64,000 bases of DNA, taken from assembly GCF_001653235.2 (NCBI RefSeq), contig NC_035796.1:1240001-1304000 (forward strand), in the 5' to 3' direction. The notes under the pieces were generated by a model, which was not told the origin of the DNA, ran no database searches, and was given only the letters and a program-made list of their open reading frames with translations. A program made the translations under genes and the position numbers. Origin of the DNA: Pochonia chlamydosporia 170 (taxonomy: Eukaryota; Ascomycota; Sordariomycetes; Hypocreales; Clavicipitaceae). Shown here one piece after another: positions 12,776 through 22,604 of this stretch; within the stretch, counting starts at the first letter, position 1; every line of letters starts with the position of its first letter.

Positions 12776-13564
12776 ATGCTCTTCCACTCCGCTCTCGTGG
12801 CCTTCGCCTTCAGCGCTGTCGTTAACGCTATTCCCCAGGCATATCCCAACAAGTGCGGCGATCAAGTCTGCCCTGCAGATAAAGCGAAATGCTGTGAAGT
12901 CATTGTCAACGGAGTCGCTGAAATCGGATGCTTCGCCAAATGCCCACCCGTCCAAAAAGTCCAACGACGACAGGCATACCCAAACAAATGCGGCGACCAA
13001 GTCTGCCCTGCCGACAAAGCCAAGTGCTGCGAAGTCATCGTCAACGGAGTAGCCGAGCTCGGATGCTTCGCTAAATGCCCACCCGTACAAAAGACACTCA
13101 AGGCCAGGCAGACATACCCCAACAAGTGCGGTGACCAGGTCTGCCCAGCAGACAAGTCCAAGTGCTGCGAGGTCATCGTCAACGGCGTCGCTGAACTCGG
13201 CTGCTTCGCGCAATGCCCACCACCACAGCCCAAAGCCCAGCAACTCCAGCGCCGCGAACAGCCATATCCTAACAAGTGCGGCGATACCATTTGCCCCAGT
13301 GACAAGCCTCTCTGCTGCGAGGTCTACTACAACGGCAACCTTGCGTTGGGATGCTTCGCCGGCAAGACTTGCCCTCCTGTTGGATTTCCTACCACCACTG
13401 CTGCTGTTCAACCTGCGACTACTGCTGTTGCTGCTCGCGCCGTGCCTACTTTTGGTCCCAAGTGTGGCGATTCTTTCTTCTGCAAGCCTGGCCAGGTCTG
13501 CTGCCCTAATGCTCTGTATCACTGCGCTGATCCCGACAAGGTTAGCCAGCAGTGCCCTCAGTAG
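12776..13564 (+). CDS. Secreted tandem-repeat cysteine-rich precursor with Kex2-like sites
   Basis: This is an intronless 262-residue protein. Residues 1-18 form a signal peptide. Four tandem units follow at about residues 22-66, 67-112, 113-162 and 163-202, each opening with YPNKCGD. The first three share the pattern C-x4-C-x6-CC-x11-C-x3-C; unit 4 has C-x4-C in its last spacing. A fifth, divergent six-cysteine module (about 223-262) lies after a Thr/Ala/Val linker. The units are separated by basic sites: QRR|Q (65), KAR|Q (111), QRR|EQ (160) and AAR|A (221). This layout matches fungal Kex2-processed repeat precursors (KEP proteins), which release several peptides in the secretory pathway. 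C-C-CC-C-C is also the order seen in cystine-knot miniproteins. Units 1-3 are nearly identical, so recent internal duplication is likely. The function is not known; secreted peptides or a wall or effector protein are possible. Peptide release is inference. Confidence 0.85.
   Translation: MLFHSALVAFAFSAVVNAIPQAYPNKCGDQVCPADKAKCCEVIVNGVAEIGCFAKCPPVQKVQRRQAYPNKCGDQVCPADKAKCCEVIVNGVAELGCFAKCPPVQKTLKARQTYPNKCGDQVCPADKSKCCEVIVNGVAELGCFAQCPPPQPKAQQLQRREQPYPNKCGDTICPSDKPLCCEVYYNGNLALGCFAGKTCPPVGFPTTTAAVQPATTAVAARAVPTFGPKCGDSFFCKPGQVCCPNALYHCADPDKVSQQCPQ
12839..13275 (+). repeat. Intragenic tandem repeat, 135-150 bp unit, about 3-4 copies
   Basis: The DNA encoding the YPNKCGD units repeats head to tail inside the precursor gene. 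Units 1-3 are 135, 138 and 150 bp at the protein boundaries, and differ mainly at third positions and in the basic-site tails. Unit 4 (from about 13262) is more diverged. Such arrays change copy number by slippage or unequal exchange, so allelic length variation is expected. Confidence 0.8.
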
Positions 13565-14246
13565 ATGGTATAAGAGCGGCGGGACACCTTTGAACTTTTA
13601 TTTTGCAATGGAGTTTTGGAGTTTGGTTCTGTTTACATGAGAAAGTGGTGTGAAGGGTTTTTGAACTGCGATTTCTTTTGTTGACTGGCGTTTAGAGGCT
13701 AGACTTGGAAGCATATAGAGAGGGCTGTGGATTATAGATTAGACTTTCACGACAACCCTCAAGAGTATGGCTGCATTATAGAACATTTCCTTTCAATAAA
13801 ATGGGTTACAGAATATCTTTGCCGATGTCCCTTGTAAAAAATGCCTTTAGGTTGTCGAAATGTTCTGGCGAGAAACTCTCTATTTAGCTACATTGTGAGA
13901 TCTTGTGAACACAGCTTTTAAAGAGCAAAGAACTCGACACTTCTTATTCCATCACCATCAACCCTATTTCGAATACCACACCACTGTGACACAACAGGTA
14001 CGATCGGATGGTGGAGCGGAGGCGGAGCGGAGATCAACTCATGGCTTGGCGGGGCCGCCGCTAAATGACGTTTTAAATTGGATCAAATCGATCTGTCAAA
14101 TCCCAACCTCAATGTTTCACTCATTCACATGCCGTCGCGTCTCTTTATTCTCTCGACCAATTTCATCACCCAGTCTCATCACCACTCCCTCTCCTCTCTC
14201 ACCAGTACACCTTCACCATCAAGCAGCCAAAAAATCCAGCTCTATC
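13565..14246. other. Intergenic, 3' region of the precursor and 5' region of FMP52
   Basis: No gene seen. An AATAAA polyadenylation-like signal is at 13795-13800. The frame upstream of FMP52 is open back to 13905, with an in-frame ATG at 14112, so part of 14112-14246 could encode an N-terminal extension. Confidence 0.4.
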
Positions 14247-14993
14247 ATGACAACCGCAGCAGTATTCGGTTCCACCGGCGCCGTAGGATCCCAGATCCTG
14301 GCCACGTTGCTCGCCGCAGACACCTTCTCATCCGTCAAGACCATTTCAAGACGCATCCCCAGCGCACAGTCCCCGAAGCTCCAAGCCCTCGAAGAGGCAG
14401 ACACCTCAAAATGGGGCGGGATGATTGCCTCCCTGGCACCCAAGCCAGCCGTCGTGTTCAACGCCGTTGGCACCACGCGAGCCACAGCAGGTGGAATCCA
14501 GAACCAATGGAAGATTGACCATGACTTGTGCATCAAGAACGCCAAGGCAGCAAAGGAGGCGGGTGTCAAGACATACGTATTCATCTCAAGTGCCGGGACG
14601 AGGGGCTTTTTGTCTGGCTACGTGCCGTACTCGAAGATGAAGGTTGGCGTGGAGGATGCCATCAAGGAGCTTGACTTTGAGCACGCAATCATCCTTAGAC
14701 CGGGGATGATTATTGGAAGAGAAAAGTCCAAGGCCCCGGTGTTTGAGAGCATCGTTGGTAACTTGAATAAGCTGGGACAGTGGGCGCAGGACTGGATTGG
14801 TATGTTGTCGTCACTGTGGTTGGGGGGATATGGAAATGAAGCTAACACACCTCTAGGTCAGGATCAAACCATCATTGGGAGAGCAGCGGTATCGGCGGCT
14901 ACTGCTGCTGGGGAGGGAAAAGCGCCGTCAAAGTTTTGGGTTGTTGAACAGGCTGACATTGTTAGGCTTGGAAGGGAGGAATGGAAGCAGTAG
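14247..14993 (+). CDS. FMP52: FMP52-like mitochondrial outer-membrane NAD(P)-binding protein
   Basis: Two exons: 14247-14799 and 14857-14993, 229 residues after splicing, matching the roughly 230-residue FMP52 family. The N-terminus VFGSTGAVGSQIL is a GxxGxxG nucleotide-binding Rossmann motif. Further family features are FNAVGTTRATAGG, FISSAGTRG, the YSKMK segment (Y-x3-K of extended short-chain dehydrogenases) and ILRPGMIIGRE. FMP52 proteins are atypical SDR-type proteins attached to the mitochondrial outer membrane; the substrate is not established. I chose the ATG at 14247 because it sits just before the Rossmann strand. An in-frame ATG at 14112 would add 45 residues rich in Ser, Arg and His that could act as a presequence. 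The intron (14800-14856, GTATGT...GCTAAC...TAG) is 57 bp, a multiple of three and without a stop, so retention would keep the frame. Confidence 0.85.
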   Translation: MTTAAVFGSTGAVGSQILATLLAADTFSSVKTISRRIPSAQSPKLQALEEADTSKWGGMIASLAPKPAVVFNAVGTTRATAGGIQNQWKIDHDLCIKNAKAAKEAGVKTYVFISSAGTRGFLSGYVPYSKMKVGVEDAIKELDFEHAIILRPGMIIGREKSKAPVFESIVGNLNKLGQWAQDWIGMLSSLWLGGYGNEANTPLGQDQTIIGRAAVSAATAAGEGKAPSKFWVVEQADIVRLGREEWKQ

Positions 14994-15733
14994 AGTGCTT
15001 TGTTGGCAAGTTGAATGAGCTGCGCGTCTGTTGACGTGTGTTTAATACTAATACCATGTGTTTTTGCCGTGTTTTCGTTATCTATGTAACGTTTGTCGTT
15101 TCAGGGATTGGCTGTTGCTTTACGAACGGTTTGTCGATATGAAACCGGGACTTCAAAGCGTTTTCGTTAACTGAAGGGCCTGGTAGTACAAGCACTCAAA
15201 CCGAGCTACAATGAAGATACCCATAGTGCCGTTGGGAATCGAACCTAAGCTCCATTATAACCTAGAATGCCGCTCGATTCACACTGTCTTGCGCTGGCAG
15301 CTGGGATGTCGGCTTTCACTCATCCAAAGGAAAGCAGAGTATCAATCATGTTTCATACTGCCAAAGGATACCACTACTCTGTCATTAAAGGATACGATAG
15401 TTGAGGAGAGTTCAGATGGTCATCCTTAACTCATTCACAGATCCCAAGTTCTACCATATAAACCCAGGACCGTTCCTCTGCAGCGGCGGCGAGCTCTACT
15501 CTTAGATATGATACAGAATATCGTTCTTCAGTTTTCCCTCTGCATCTTTTCCTAAAAACTTGCACTAAATCCTAGAAACTCACATCATTATCGGCTATAC
15601 ACGTGCCTAAATCAGCCAAACACCACAGATTTTTCTTGGCATATCCTATTGACTGGCTCAGGTCAGATTTCAAAAATTATTTAACAATCATCTGCATTAA
15701 CTAATTGGACACAGTAGCTCACGTTGAGTCGAT
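14994..15733. other. Intergenic between FMP52 and the BTB pseudogene
   Basis: No gene seen. A minus-strand stretch near 15223-15255 resembles the T-arm of a tRNA but lacks a proper T stem and a matching acceptor stem, so I did not call it. Confidence 0.4.
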
Positions 15734-16090
15734 ATGGATGCCCGAGGGGAGCTGGAATGTCCTAAGGAGCTTGCTTCGTCCCTGAAAGGGTATTGGCCGT
15801 CCAAAATCAACTTATATTATGCAAGAGTGTCTAACATAATGTACAGGTACTTCAACACAGACGCATTCTCCGACGTCATCATATTGTGCGTTGCGAAGAC
15901 CAAGAAGAAAACTGGAAAGGGGAGCGGAAGAGGAAGCTGGAAAAACAAACCGAAACGAAGACCATAACGGAAACCTTCAAGGCCCACCCACAGAGTAATT
16001 CTCTCGGCACATTCCACGGTTTTTGCTACAGTGCTGACCGGCAATTGGGTTGTATGACACCTTTCTACGCCCCCCTCCCCCCCCCCCCCC

Positions 16091-16122
<32 letters not shown>

Positions 16123-16696
16123 TGGCTGTTGAGACTGACTGTTGAGGGTGAAGGAGGCCCGAGAGAGACAGATTAAGATCGCGGACTTTGAGCCCTCTGT
16201 AGTGAGGGCTATGTTGCGCTTTATGTATTCCTTCGATTACAGCCATGAACCACCCACTCCTGGCATGATATTCGACGCGAAGGTCTACCAGATTGCGGAC
16301 AAATACGACATCCAGGCACTCAGGAAACATGCGAGACGAAAATTCAAGGACGCCATCTCACCTGGCTGGAGCGTAGACGATTTCTCAAAAGCCGTCAAGA
16401 CGACATGGGGGCGCACATCTACCACGGATAGAGGTCTTCGCGACTTGATTCTGAAAGCTTCGTGCCTGCACATAAATGAGCTTCTCAAGAATAAACGTTT
16501 TCGTGGTCTTCTTAGTAAGAACTCTGATTTTGCGGTAGATCTGATTCACTCTCTGTCCAGAAGATTCTCACGTCGTTCCCTCCGAGAAAAATGTGGTTAT
16601 TGCGAAGAGCTGATTCCTGTCGTCTCGAGTCGTCATGATTGTTGTCCGCGTTGCGATAAAAGGCGTTTAGATTTGATAGACGACCGAGACATCTAG
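15734..16696 (+). pseudogene. BTB/POZ-domain protein gene disrupted by frame changes
   Basis: Pieces of one BTB/POZ protein lie in order but in different frames. Frame 1 from the ATG at 15734 holds YFNTDAFSDVIIL, the typical start of a fungal BTB fold. The next frame (about 15886-16050) holds a Lys/Glu-rich insert and TFKAHPQSNSLGTF, equivalent to the FKVH...S..F strand of BTB. After a C14-A27 homopolymer (16077-16117), frame 3 (16142-16696) holds VKEARERQIKIADFEPSVV and AMLRFMYSFDY, the BTB dimer strand and helix, then a C-terminal region ending in a CxxC...CCPRC tail that could bind zinc. Fungal BTB proteins of this kind are usually undefined adaptors. I could not join the pieces with introns in consistent phase, so I call it broken. 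Sequencing error at the homopolymer or an unusual intron spanning it remain possible. Confidence 0.55.
16070..16117 (+). repeat. Homopolymer block: C-rich run then A27
   Basis: Six C, one T, fourteen C (16077-16090) and twenty-seven A (16091-16117) lie directly inside the disrupted BTB gene. It is length-unstable and a likely place for both polymerase slippage and assembly error. Confidence 0.9.
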
Positions 16697-17529
16697 AAAC
16701 AAAGAAAAAAATTTGCGCCTTGCCGGGCCGCAAGTCATTTAGAGTCTGGACGAACCGTCGGCGGTTCTTCAGGGCGAGGTCGATTATGCGGTTCTGAGCC
16801 TCACCATCTTTTTCACCTTGATACTCTGCTAGCAAGCCATGCAGTGCCTTGAGTTAACATGTACGTCTTTGGTTGGCATGCATAAGACAATGCACTGCAA
16901 CAAATGTCTGGTCTTACTTCTGGTTCAAGGATTCAAGGAGTGGAACTGGAAGGGTCCAAGCTGAAGGTTTGGATACAATGTACAGAGCGACGGAGAGATA
17001 TGGCGACCAGGCTGGAAATACTGGAGACTGTCTGGTTGGATTGGAAATACTGCAGGTACTTGGATGAAATGGGACAATTTGATGTGTGGTGACATGGAAC
17101 TTTGTGAATTGAATTGTGATATTATGAGGCTGCCAATCCCCAAGCTCCATTAATTGGGTCGCGTTGGTGTGATGTTTACCATAACGTTGAGTGTGTTGAG
17201 GAAGCCTAATACCTCAGCGGTAGGACGACTTTCTAGTCATTAGTGTATGGAGATTGATACAAAAGAATGCAACAGAGTCGTGGTTGAGAATTGTTGCTTC
17301 ATCACCTTTGCAGTCCATGTCTGGTTGTTTCGAATGGACCAATGCTTGGCTCTCGGCCCGCTCGCTCCTGCCCTAAATGTTAATGTTGGCCATGCCGTGG
17401 ACTCAACCTGGTCAACTGCAAATGACCTCAAGTGCTTCAACTACATGCAGGCCTCAGTTCCATTCAACATTGCAGCCTCAAGGTCCCCCGGATGCATCAA
17501 AGTGAACTTTGCCATTCCGTGCCCGCGTC
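16697..17529. other. Intergenic upstream of the APH-like gene
   Basis: Nothing recognisable apart from short unsupported frames. A 5' exon of the downstream kinase-like gene could lie here, because that gene's start is uncertain. Confidence 0.35.
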
Positions 17530-19227
17530 ATGCCCGCGCGGCCGATACATCAAGATCGAACTGACCAACATGAACCTGCTTGGGAAGGACAGCTTCAGTC
17601 TGATCAGCCGCAGCCGCAGTTGCATGTCCCTGAATCAAACCTCAGCGACTCGGAATCGCTGCAAAATGCTCTCGACGACGACGACAATGCTCTGGTCCCA
17701 ATGCGCTACCCGGCCCTGAGGGAGGCATTCCTGGCATCCCTCGAGGACAAGAAAGATGTTATCGAGGCAACAGTTCGACTCCATCTGGGGGTTCGGTCCT
17801 GTCATCTGAGCGTCCGAGAGGTCTGGAGATCAGGCTCGTTCAGCGTCGTTCTTCCCATCCTCATTTCGCAAACTCGAACTGTCTTTATGCGCATCCCTTT
17901 CCCGTATCGCATTGGCGAAGACCACTGTCCGGGGAATGTTGAAGAGAAATTGCGGACCGAGATTGCCCCCTATATATGGCTGCGTCAAAATTGCCCTGAT
18001 ATCCCAATCCCCGAATTGCATGCCTTTGGGTTGCCTGACGGGTCAACGGTAAACATACTCCTAGACAGCCTCGGCAATTAAGTTGCTTTGCTGGCACTTG
18101 CAATGCCTGGTCCCTAACATGGCATATAGTTCACACATCCACTCCACACTCCTTTCTGGGAAAAAGCTTGGTGGATGTTGAAACGATTCGGCTGCTCGCT
18201 GCTTGGCCGCCCGATACCTGTCCATCATGTTAAACGGACTATTCGTCACTCAACCACCCCTGGATTTCTGCTCATAAGCGAGGCACGCGGCAAAAAGCTG
18301 GCCTGGTCGTGGCTAGATCATTATGACAAGAAGGCATACCGAGACCGACTGTTTCGCAGTCTTGCGCGTATATCACTTTCGCTGAAAGCGGTTCCCTTTC
18401 CACGCATTGGGTCATTGAGGTTGCAGCCAGATGGATCCCTCGCGCTGTGCAACCGGCCGCTTAGCCTCTATCTGCAGATGTTGGAGAACGAGGGCATTCC
18501 AACGCATATTCCGCTCCATCGCTTATACGCCCAAGTCGAATCTTACCTCTCGGATCTTCTCTCATTCCAGGATAACAAAGTTCGGCACCAACCCAACGCA
18601 GTACATGATGAGGAAGACGGCAAGTTGCAGCTCGCCGCGCTTACCGGCATGCGAGCCACCATGCACCACTTTATCCGGCCAGAATGTCGCGATGGACCGT
18701 TCTTCCTTCATCTGACAGACTTGCACCAGAAAAACATCTTTGTCGACCAAGACTGGAATATTCAGACAATCATCGATCTTGAGTGGGCGCACACCTTGCC
18801 TTTGGAAATGCATCTGCCCCCATATTGGCTTTCGTCAAGGATAGCGGTTGACAGTTTTGAAGACCAAGCTGCAATTGACGACTATGAGGCTATACTGGAA
18901 GAATATTGGGCAATCTACGAGGCTGAGGAAAAGAAGCGCAATGGAACCATTGTCGATGTAGCAATCCAGCGTGATACCTGGGCCAGAGGGAGCTTTTGGT
19001 ACTTTCATGCTGTTCGAGTGCCCAAAGGCATGTATACGCTATTCAATAGGCATATCCAGCCACTGTTCAATAAAGAACATCCTGATCGGAAAATTTTTGA
19101 CGAAGTCTTTTATTGGTACTGGGGTTCTGGCGCAGAGGGCTTTATAGAGAAGAAGCTTAGAGATAGGAAAGAGTATGAAGCTAGCGCGAGGGCCGCGTTT
19201 AAGGAAGGTTCGTTAAAAAACACTTAG
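17530..19227 (+). CDS. APH-family (aminoglycoside phosphotransferase-like) kinase
   Basis: Two exons (17530-18048 and 18130-19227) joined by an 81-bp phase-0 intron with GTAAAC, CCTAAC and TAG signals. The product is 538 residues from the ATG at 17530, or 481 from the ATG at 17701 (MRYPALREAF), which lies nearer the conserved region. The catalytic loop is HLTDLHQKNIFVD (Asp, four residues, Asn, as in Brenner's motif), followed by the metal-binding IIDLEWAH. Both catalytic acidic residues are present. The N-lobe has VWRSGSFSVVLPILI, equivalent to the nucleotide-binding strands. Large fungal families of this type carry the Pfam APH domain. They phosphorylate unknown small molecules and are not proven antibiotic-resistance enzymes. 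No signal peptide or membrane segment is visible, so it is probably cytosolic. Only the N-terminus is uncertain. Confidence 0.75.
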
Positions 19228-20000
19228 GAAAGCTTCAACGTTACTTTTGTTTGATCGCATTTGAGAATAGGCGGCTTGAGATATACCTGATCTGTTACGG
19301 TTGTCGTTGGGACACCAGACCCAAGTCAAGAAAGTCGGTACACGTAACACACCTGGCTGTATGTGAATTTTTATCGGCTACAATAACCGGCTTGGGCTTC
19401 AAAGCCTGTCGCCTACTCTCGGTTCAATGTTCTTGACTTACCCGAAGTTCGTATATAATGATCAAACTCGCGGTACGCTTTTACCCCGCGCCAGGTTCTG
19501 TTCTAGATGCTTGGCAAGCATGGCCAGATCAACAAGGGCTGGTAACTAATTAGTTCCGGAACTCGCGACTATCGGCCCAGACACGCCTCAATTGGACAGC
19601 TTATTCATATGCATATATTATACACCAGTGAAATGTGCAGGCTATACTCTTTAGGTTATAAGCTTGTCTTGGGGTGTGGGATAATCACCGACGAGTTTGG
19701 AGCCGATGACCGGTTGAGAGAACCTTATACGACTCCAATACTTAATGCGATCAATACGATAGCGCACACATGTCTCAAACTAGAAGGTCAAAATAAAATG
19801 CCTTATTTATAAAAGGCAGACTGCAACCGTATTTCGGGATAAATGTCACTCTTTTTGTTGCGGAGAAAGAGGCCATTGATGGCCAACAGCTCAGATGCAT
19901 GTATAAATATGGACTTGTCTGTAACTACCTCTCAACTCCTGTTACATCCGCACTCAAAAGCAGTATTGATCGACTAGTTCTTACATATCAGACATCCAAA
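19228..20000. other. Intergenic, promoter region of the small secreted protein
   Basis: No gene seen. It contains the TATA box annotated at 19902 and an AT-rich stretch around 19600-19850. Confidence 0.4.
19902..19907 (+). promoter_or_regulatory. TATA box of the 12-cysteine secreted protein
   Basis: TATAAA lies 94 bp upstream of the ATG at 20001, the usual spacing for a fungal TATA promoter. Confidence 0.5.
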
Positions 20001-20402
20001 ATGGCCAAGTTGACCTCCGTTGTCCTCCTCATCATGGCTGGCTGCAACATCGCGCTTGCAGCTGGTGGCCCATGTGCGCCCGGCTACGGCGGATTCTGCA
20101 TCTGTCTTGATGAAACCTACTGTAGGAGCAAGGGAGGCAGGACTGTTCCAGGAAGCCCTGGGAACTATCCGTGCCCTTCGGACCCTGCTAATGTTTTGGG
20201 TTGTGAATTCACCAACAGTTGTCCGGGGAAGGACAGCCACACGGCTTGTATGTGGAGGAACAAGTGTAGCGGGACGGTGCTCACTGGTAAGTTTCGTGAT
20301 TTGGGGTTACAGATACCCGTTTTAAGCATGAGTTAACTCTTTGTAGATCCGGTTTGTCCTGGGGGGAACGATTTTATTTGCTGCAAGTGGGGTGGTAGCT
20401 GA
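20001..20402 (+). CDS. Small secreted cysteine-rich protein (113 aa, 12 cysteines)
   Basis: Exon 1 is 20001-20286 and exon 2 is 20347-20402, with a 60-bp phase-1 intron (GTAAGT to TTGTAG). Without splicing the frame would end in an unrelated tail; splicing instead adds DPVCPGGNDFICCKWGGS and a stop. Residues 1-20 form a signal peptide ending ALA. The mature part, about 93 residues, has 12 cysteines and ends with CPGGNDFICC. This resembles the C-terminal CPGxxxIxCC motif common in small fungal secreted proteins and in fungal peptidase-associated modules. The even cysteine count and small size suggest a disulfide-rich apoplastic or haemolymph-type effector, but no family or function is recognised. 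The neighbouring KEP-like and defensin-like genes make this a secretome-rich stretch. Confidence 0.8.
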
Positions 20403-21694
20403 TCGTGGAGTTGAAGATCAGTCCGCAGGAGGGAGATGTCTTGGGATAGCATATGAAGGGGGATTGAGGAAGGAATGTGAATATGCTACCAGCTCTGGGT
20501 TGAGTTGTACTGAGTCAGTATTGTGTGAAGATTGGTTGTGATATTTTCGCTTATAAGAGTGAAGTGTTGGAGTTCAAAGTCAATTGATTCGTTATTGAGG
20601 ATGGTGAGAGGACGCACGCAGATAATAGTCTATTCTCGCATGAGGTCGTTTCCCTTTTTTAGGCTTTGTCATTGACTATCCGGCTCAGAAAACATGATGA
20701 TAAAGGTGTTTTTATCGACTCTAATTGGAATAACTCTGCTCGCTGACCGCTTCAAATTGCCTCTCAACATTACGCCCTCAGAAGATGCCCCGCTTCAATC
20801 TCCAGTAACTTAGAAACATGGTTGACAACCCAATACGGAGCCTAGGGAATAGTCTATTGGTCAGGGTGCTGATGATCGTCATGACCCATGCTGCAGGCTG
20901 ATCCGTAGGACCGCCTAACAAGCATGGAAACAAACAAGCCGGGTTGCTTTTAGAGTGCGAGTCTATCAGTTTACGTTTGAGGCGCATGTAATACCCCAGA
21001 AATTGATGAGAGTGCGTTTACTTTGCAGAGCATGATTCTGAGAAGTTCTGACAATGTGCTAAAGAAACACTGACTGTCAAGTGAACAAAACGTCGAGATT
21101 TCAGCCAAAATATATGTGAAATGGAAATTCCCACTAAGTTGTGAAATGAATCATGAAGGTGTTATTAATAAACCGCCATGTCTGGCAGGATGAAAGTTGT
21201 CTTCGACAGCTAGCTTCGTCACTCTAGACAATACGCTTTCTTTCGTGTCTAAGGTGCTTTATGACCATTTGGCAAGAGGGTTCCATGGAAGCCGCATTGT
21301 ACCGCCCTCTCTGCAGCACTTGATACCAACACTCCCATCATCTGTCCTGAAATAACACACGAGCGTTCTTGGCTCCCATTGCCAGAAACCACCTTTCCCG
21401 AGATCCTCTTCTGAACCTTCCATCTCTCCATCCTTTTCTAGCTGCTGGCATCTCGACAAGCTACATTATTATTAGTTGTTGTCAGACTGAGCAGTGCAGT
21501 GGCCGAGTTTGTATGGCACGGATTCAATCCAGTTATACTTACGTCAAGACACTCTCCATACCCCAAACACATGCAATGATCTTTGATGGCGGAGGTTGAC
21601 AGAACTCCATCCGCTTCTTCGATAAAGCCTCGTTCTTGATTTCGATAATCGCAGTGGTTGTGCTATCGTCCAGCTTATTAGCTTTGACCAGTCA
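20403..21694. other. Intergenic
   Basis: No coding frame with recognisable features on either strand. It holds the 3' ends of the secreted-protein gene (plus) and of the WW gene (minus). Confidence 0.4.
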
Positions 21695-22604
21695 TTAGGT
21701 TTCCTTAACGGGATCTACTAACTCAACTGCAATAAGCTCCATCGGCCGATCACCATACGCGTACAAGACATTAAACATCTTCCTCTCTGCTTCGGGCCAA
21801 GGATCTCCGAATTGCTTGACCAACGACTCCCCCGACAGCGTCACCGTTTGTTGCGGAGTGATTAGACTCCTAACAGCCTGCGTGACGTCCTGGTCTGCAA
21901 AAACAGCCCCGTATATATACAGCGGTGGTATATTCTGAGCTGTAAAGTTACTTGGACCATTGGCATTCACAGGCATTGGAGGAGGCACGCCCGATGGTGC
22001 GGTCATACCTCCGGCGTCTCCAGCGGGATAATATCCTGGATTTGGAGCCATACCTTGAGGCTGCCCATGGTACGGCTGCGGCGCTCCTGGTGCCCCTGGC
22101 ACGTAAACGGGATATACATGCACTTGCGTTTGTGGTGTGGGCGACTGCGAGTAGTATTGCTGCTGCGGCTTGTTTCCAAAGAAACCTGCCATTTTTGCGC
22201 CAAACTTTTGACCAAACGGCTTGAGAGCTGAGGCAGCGAGAAGACCCCCGCCTACAGCAAGGGCAGTTTTACCCAGGCCGCGATCACCATCTTGAGCTGG
22301 CACATCAGCTCCTTGTGAAGGGGGAGTGTGGAAAGTTTGATCGGTCGGCGGAGCTTGGTGGTTCGGAGGAGGAGCGGGATACTCCCATTGAGTTGCACCG
22401 GTGGCAGTGAAGACATAGAACCTAGAGCGATAAACGTCAACAGTCTGTTCCTGTGATTCTGATCTGTTGTACTTGCCATGCATTATGCTCTGGACTCCAA
22501 TTTGCTAGCCAACCTGACGGTACTGGCGGCGCCCCGGGCGCAGCATGGGCAGCAACATGAGCTTCAGTGTCCGGGGAAGCAGACGGCAAAGTCGGAGTTG
22601 ACAT
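21695..22604 (-). CDS. WW-domain protein with Pro/Gly-rich middle, GC-AG intron
   Basis: Exon 1 is 22604-22477 and exon 2 is 22421-21695, giving 284 residues. The WW domain is built across the splice: PSGWLANWSPEHNAW in exon 1 and FYVFTATGATQWEYP in exon 2. It carries both signature tryptophans, the aromatic pair and the final proline. To make this join the 55-bp intron must use a GC donor (GCAAGT, 22476-22471) with acceptor CTCTAG at 22422; the nearby GT donor gives the wrong frame. The middle is Gly/Ala- and Pro/Gln/Tyr-rich, with a GLGKTALAVGGGLLAASAL helix. The C-terminal part (YGAVFADQDVT to FGDPWPEAERK to YGDRPMELIAVE) matches an uncharacterised domain I associate with fungal WW proteins. 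WW domains bind proline-rich ligands; the partner is unknown. No signal peptide. Confidence 0.8.

Noticed and set aside
12728..13522. 264-codon open frame antisense to the repeat precursor
   Set aside because: It is the periodic shadow of the repeated units on the other strand, rich in Ala/Gly/Val repeats, and has no independent signal.
15223..15255. Minus-strand sequence resembling a tRNA T-arm (GGTTCGATTCC)
   Set aside because: The T stem has two mismatches and no matching acceptor, anticodon or D arm could be found.
16091..16117. A27 run as a retrotransposed poly(A) tail
   Set aside because: No target-site duplication or processed gene copy precedes it; it sits within a BTB domain whose parts flank it in order.
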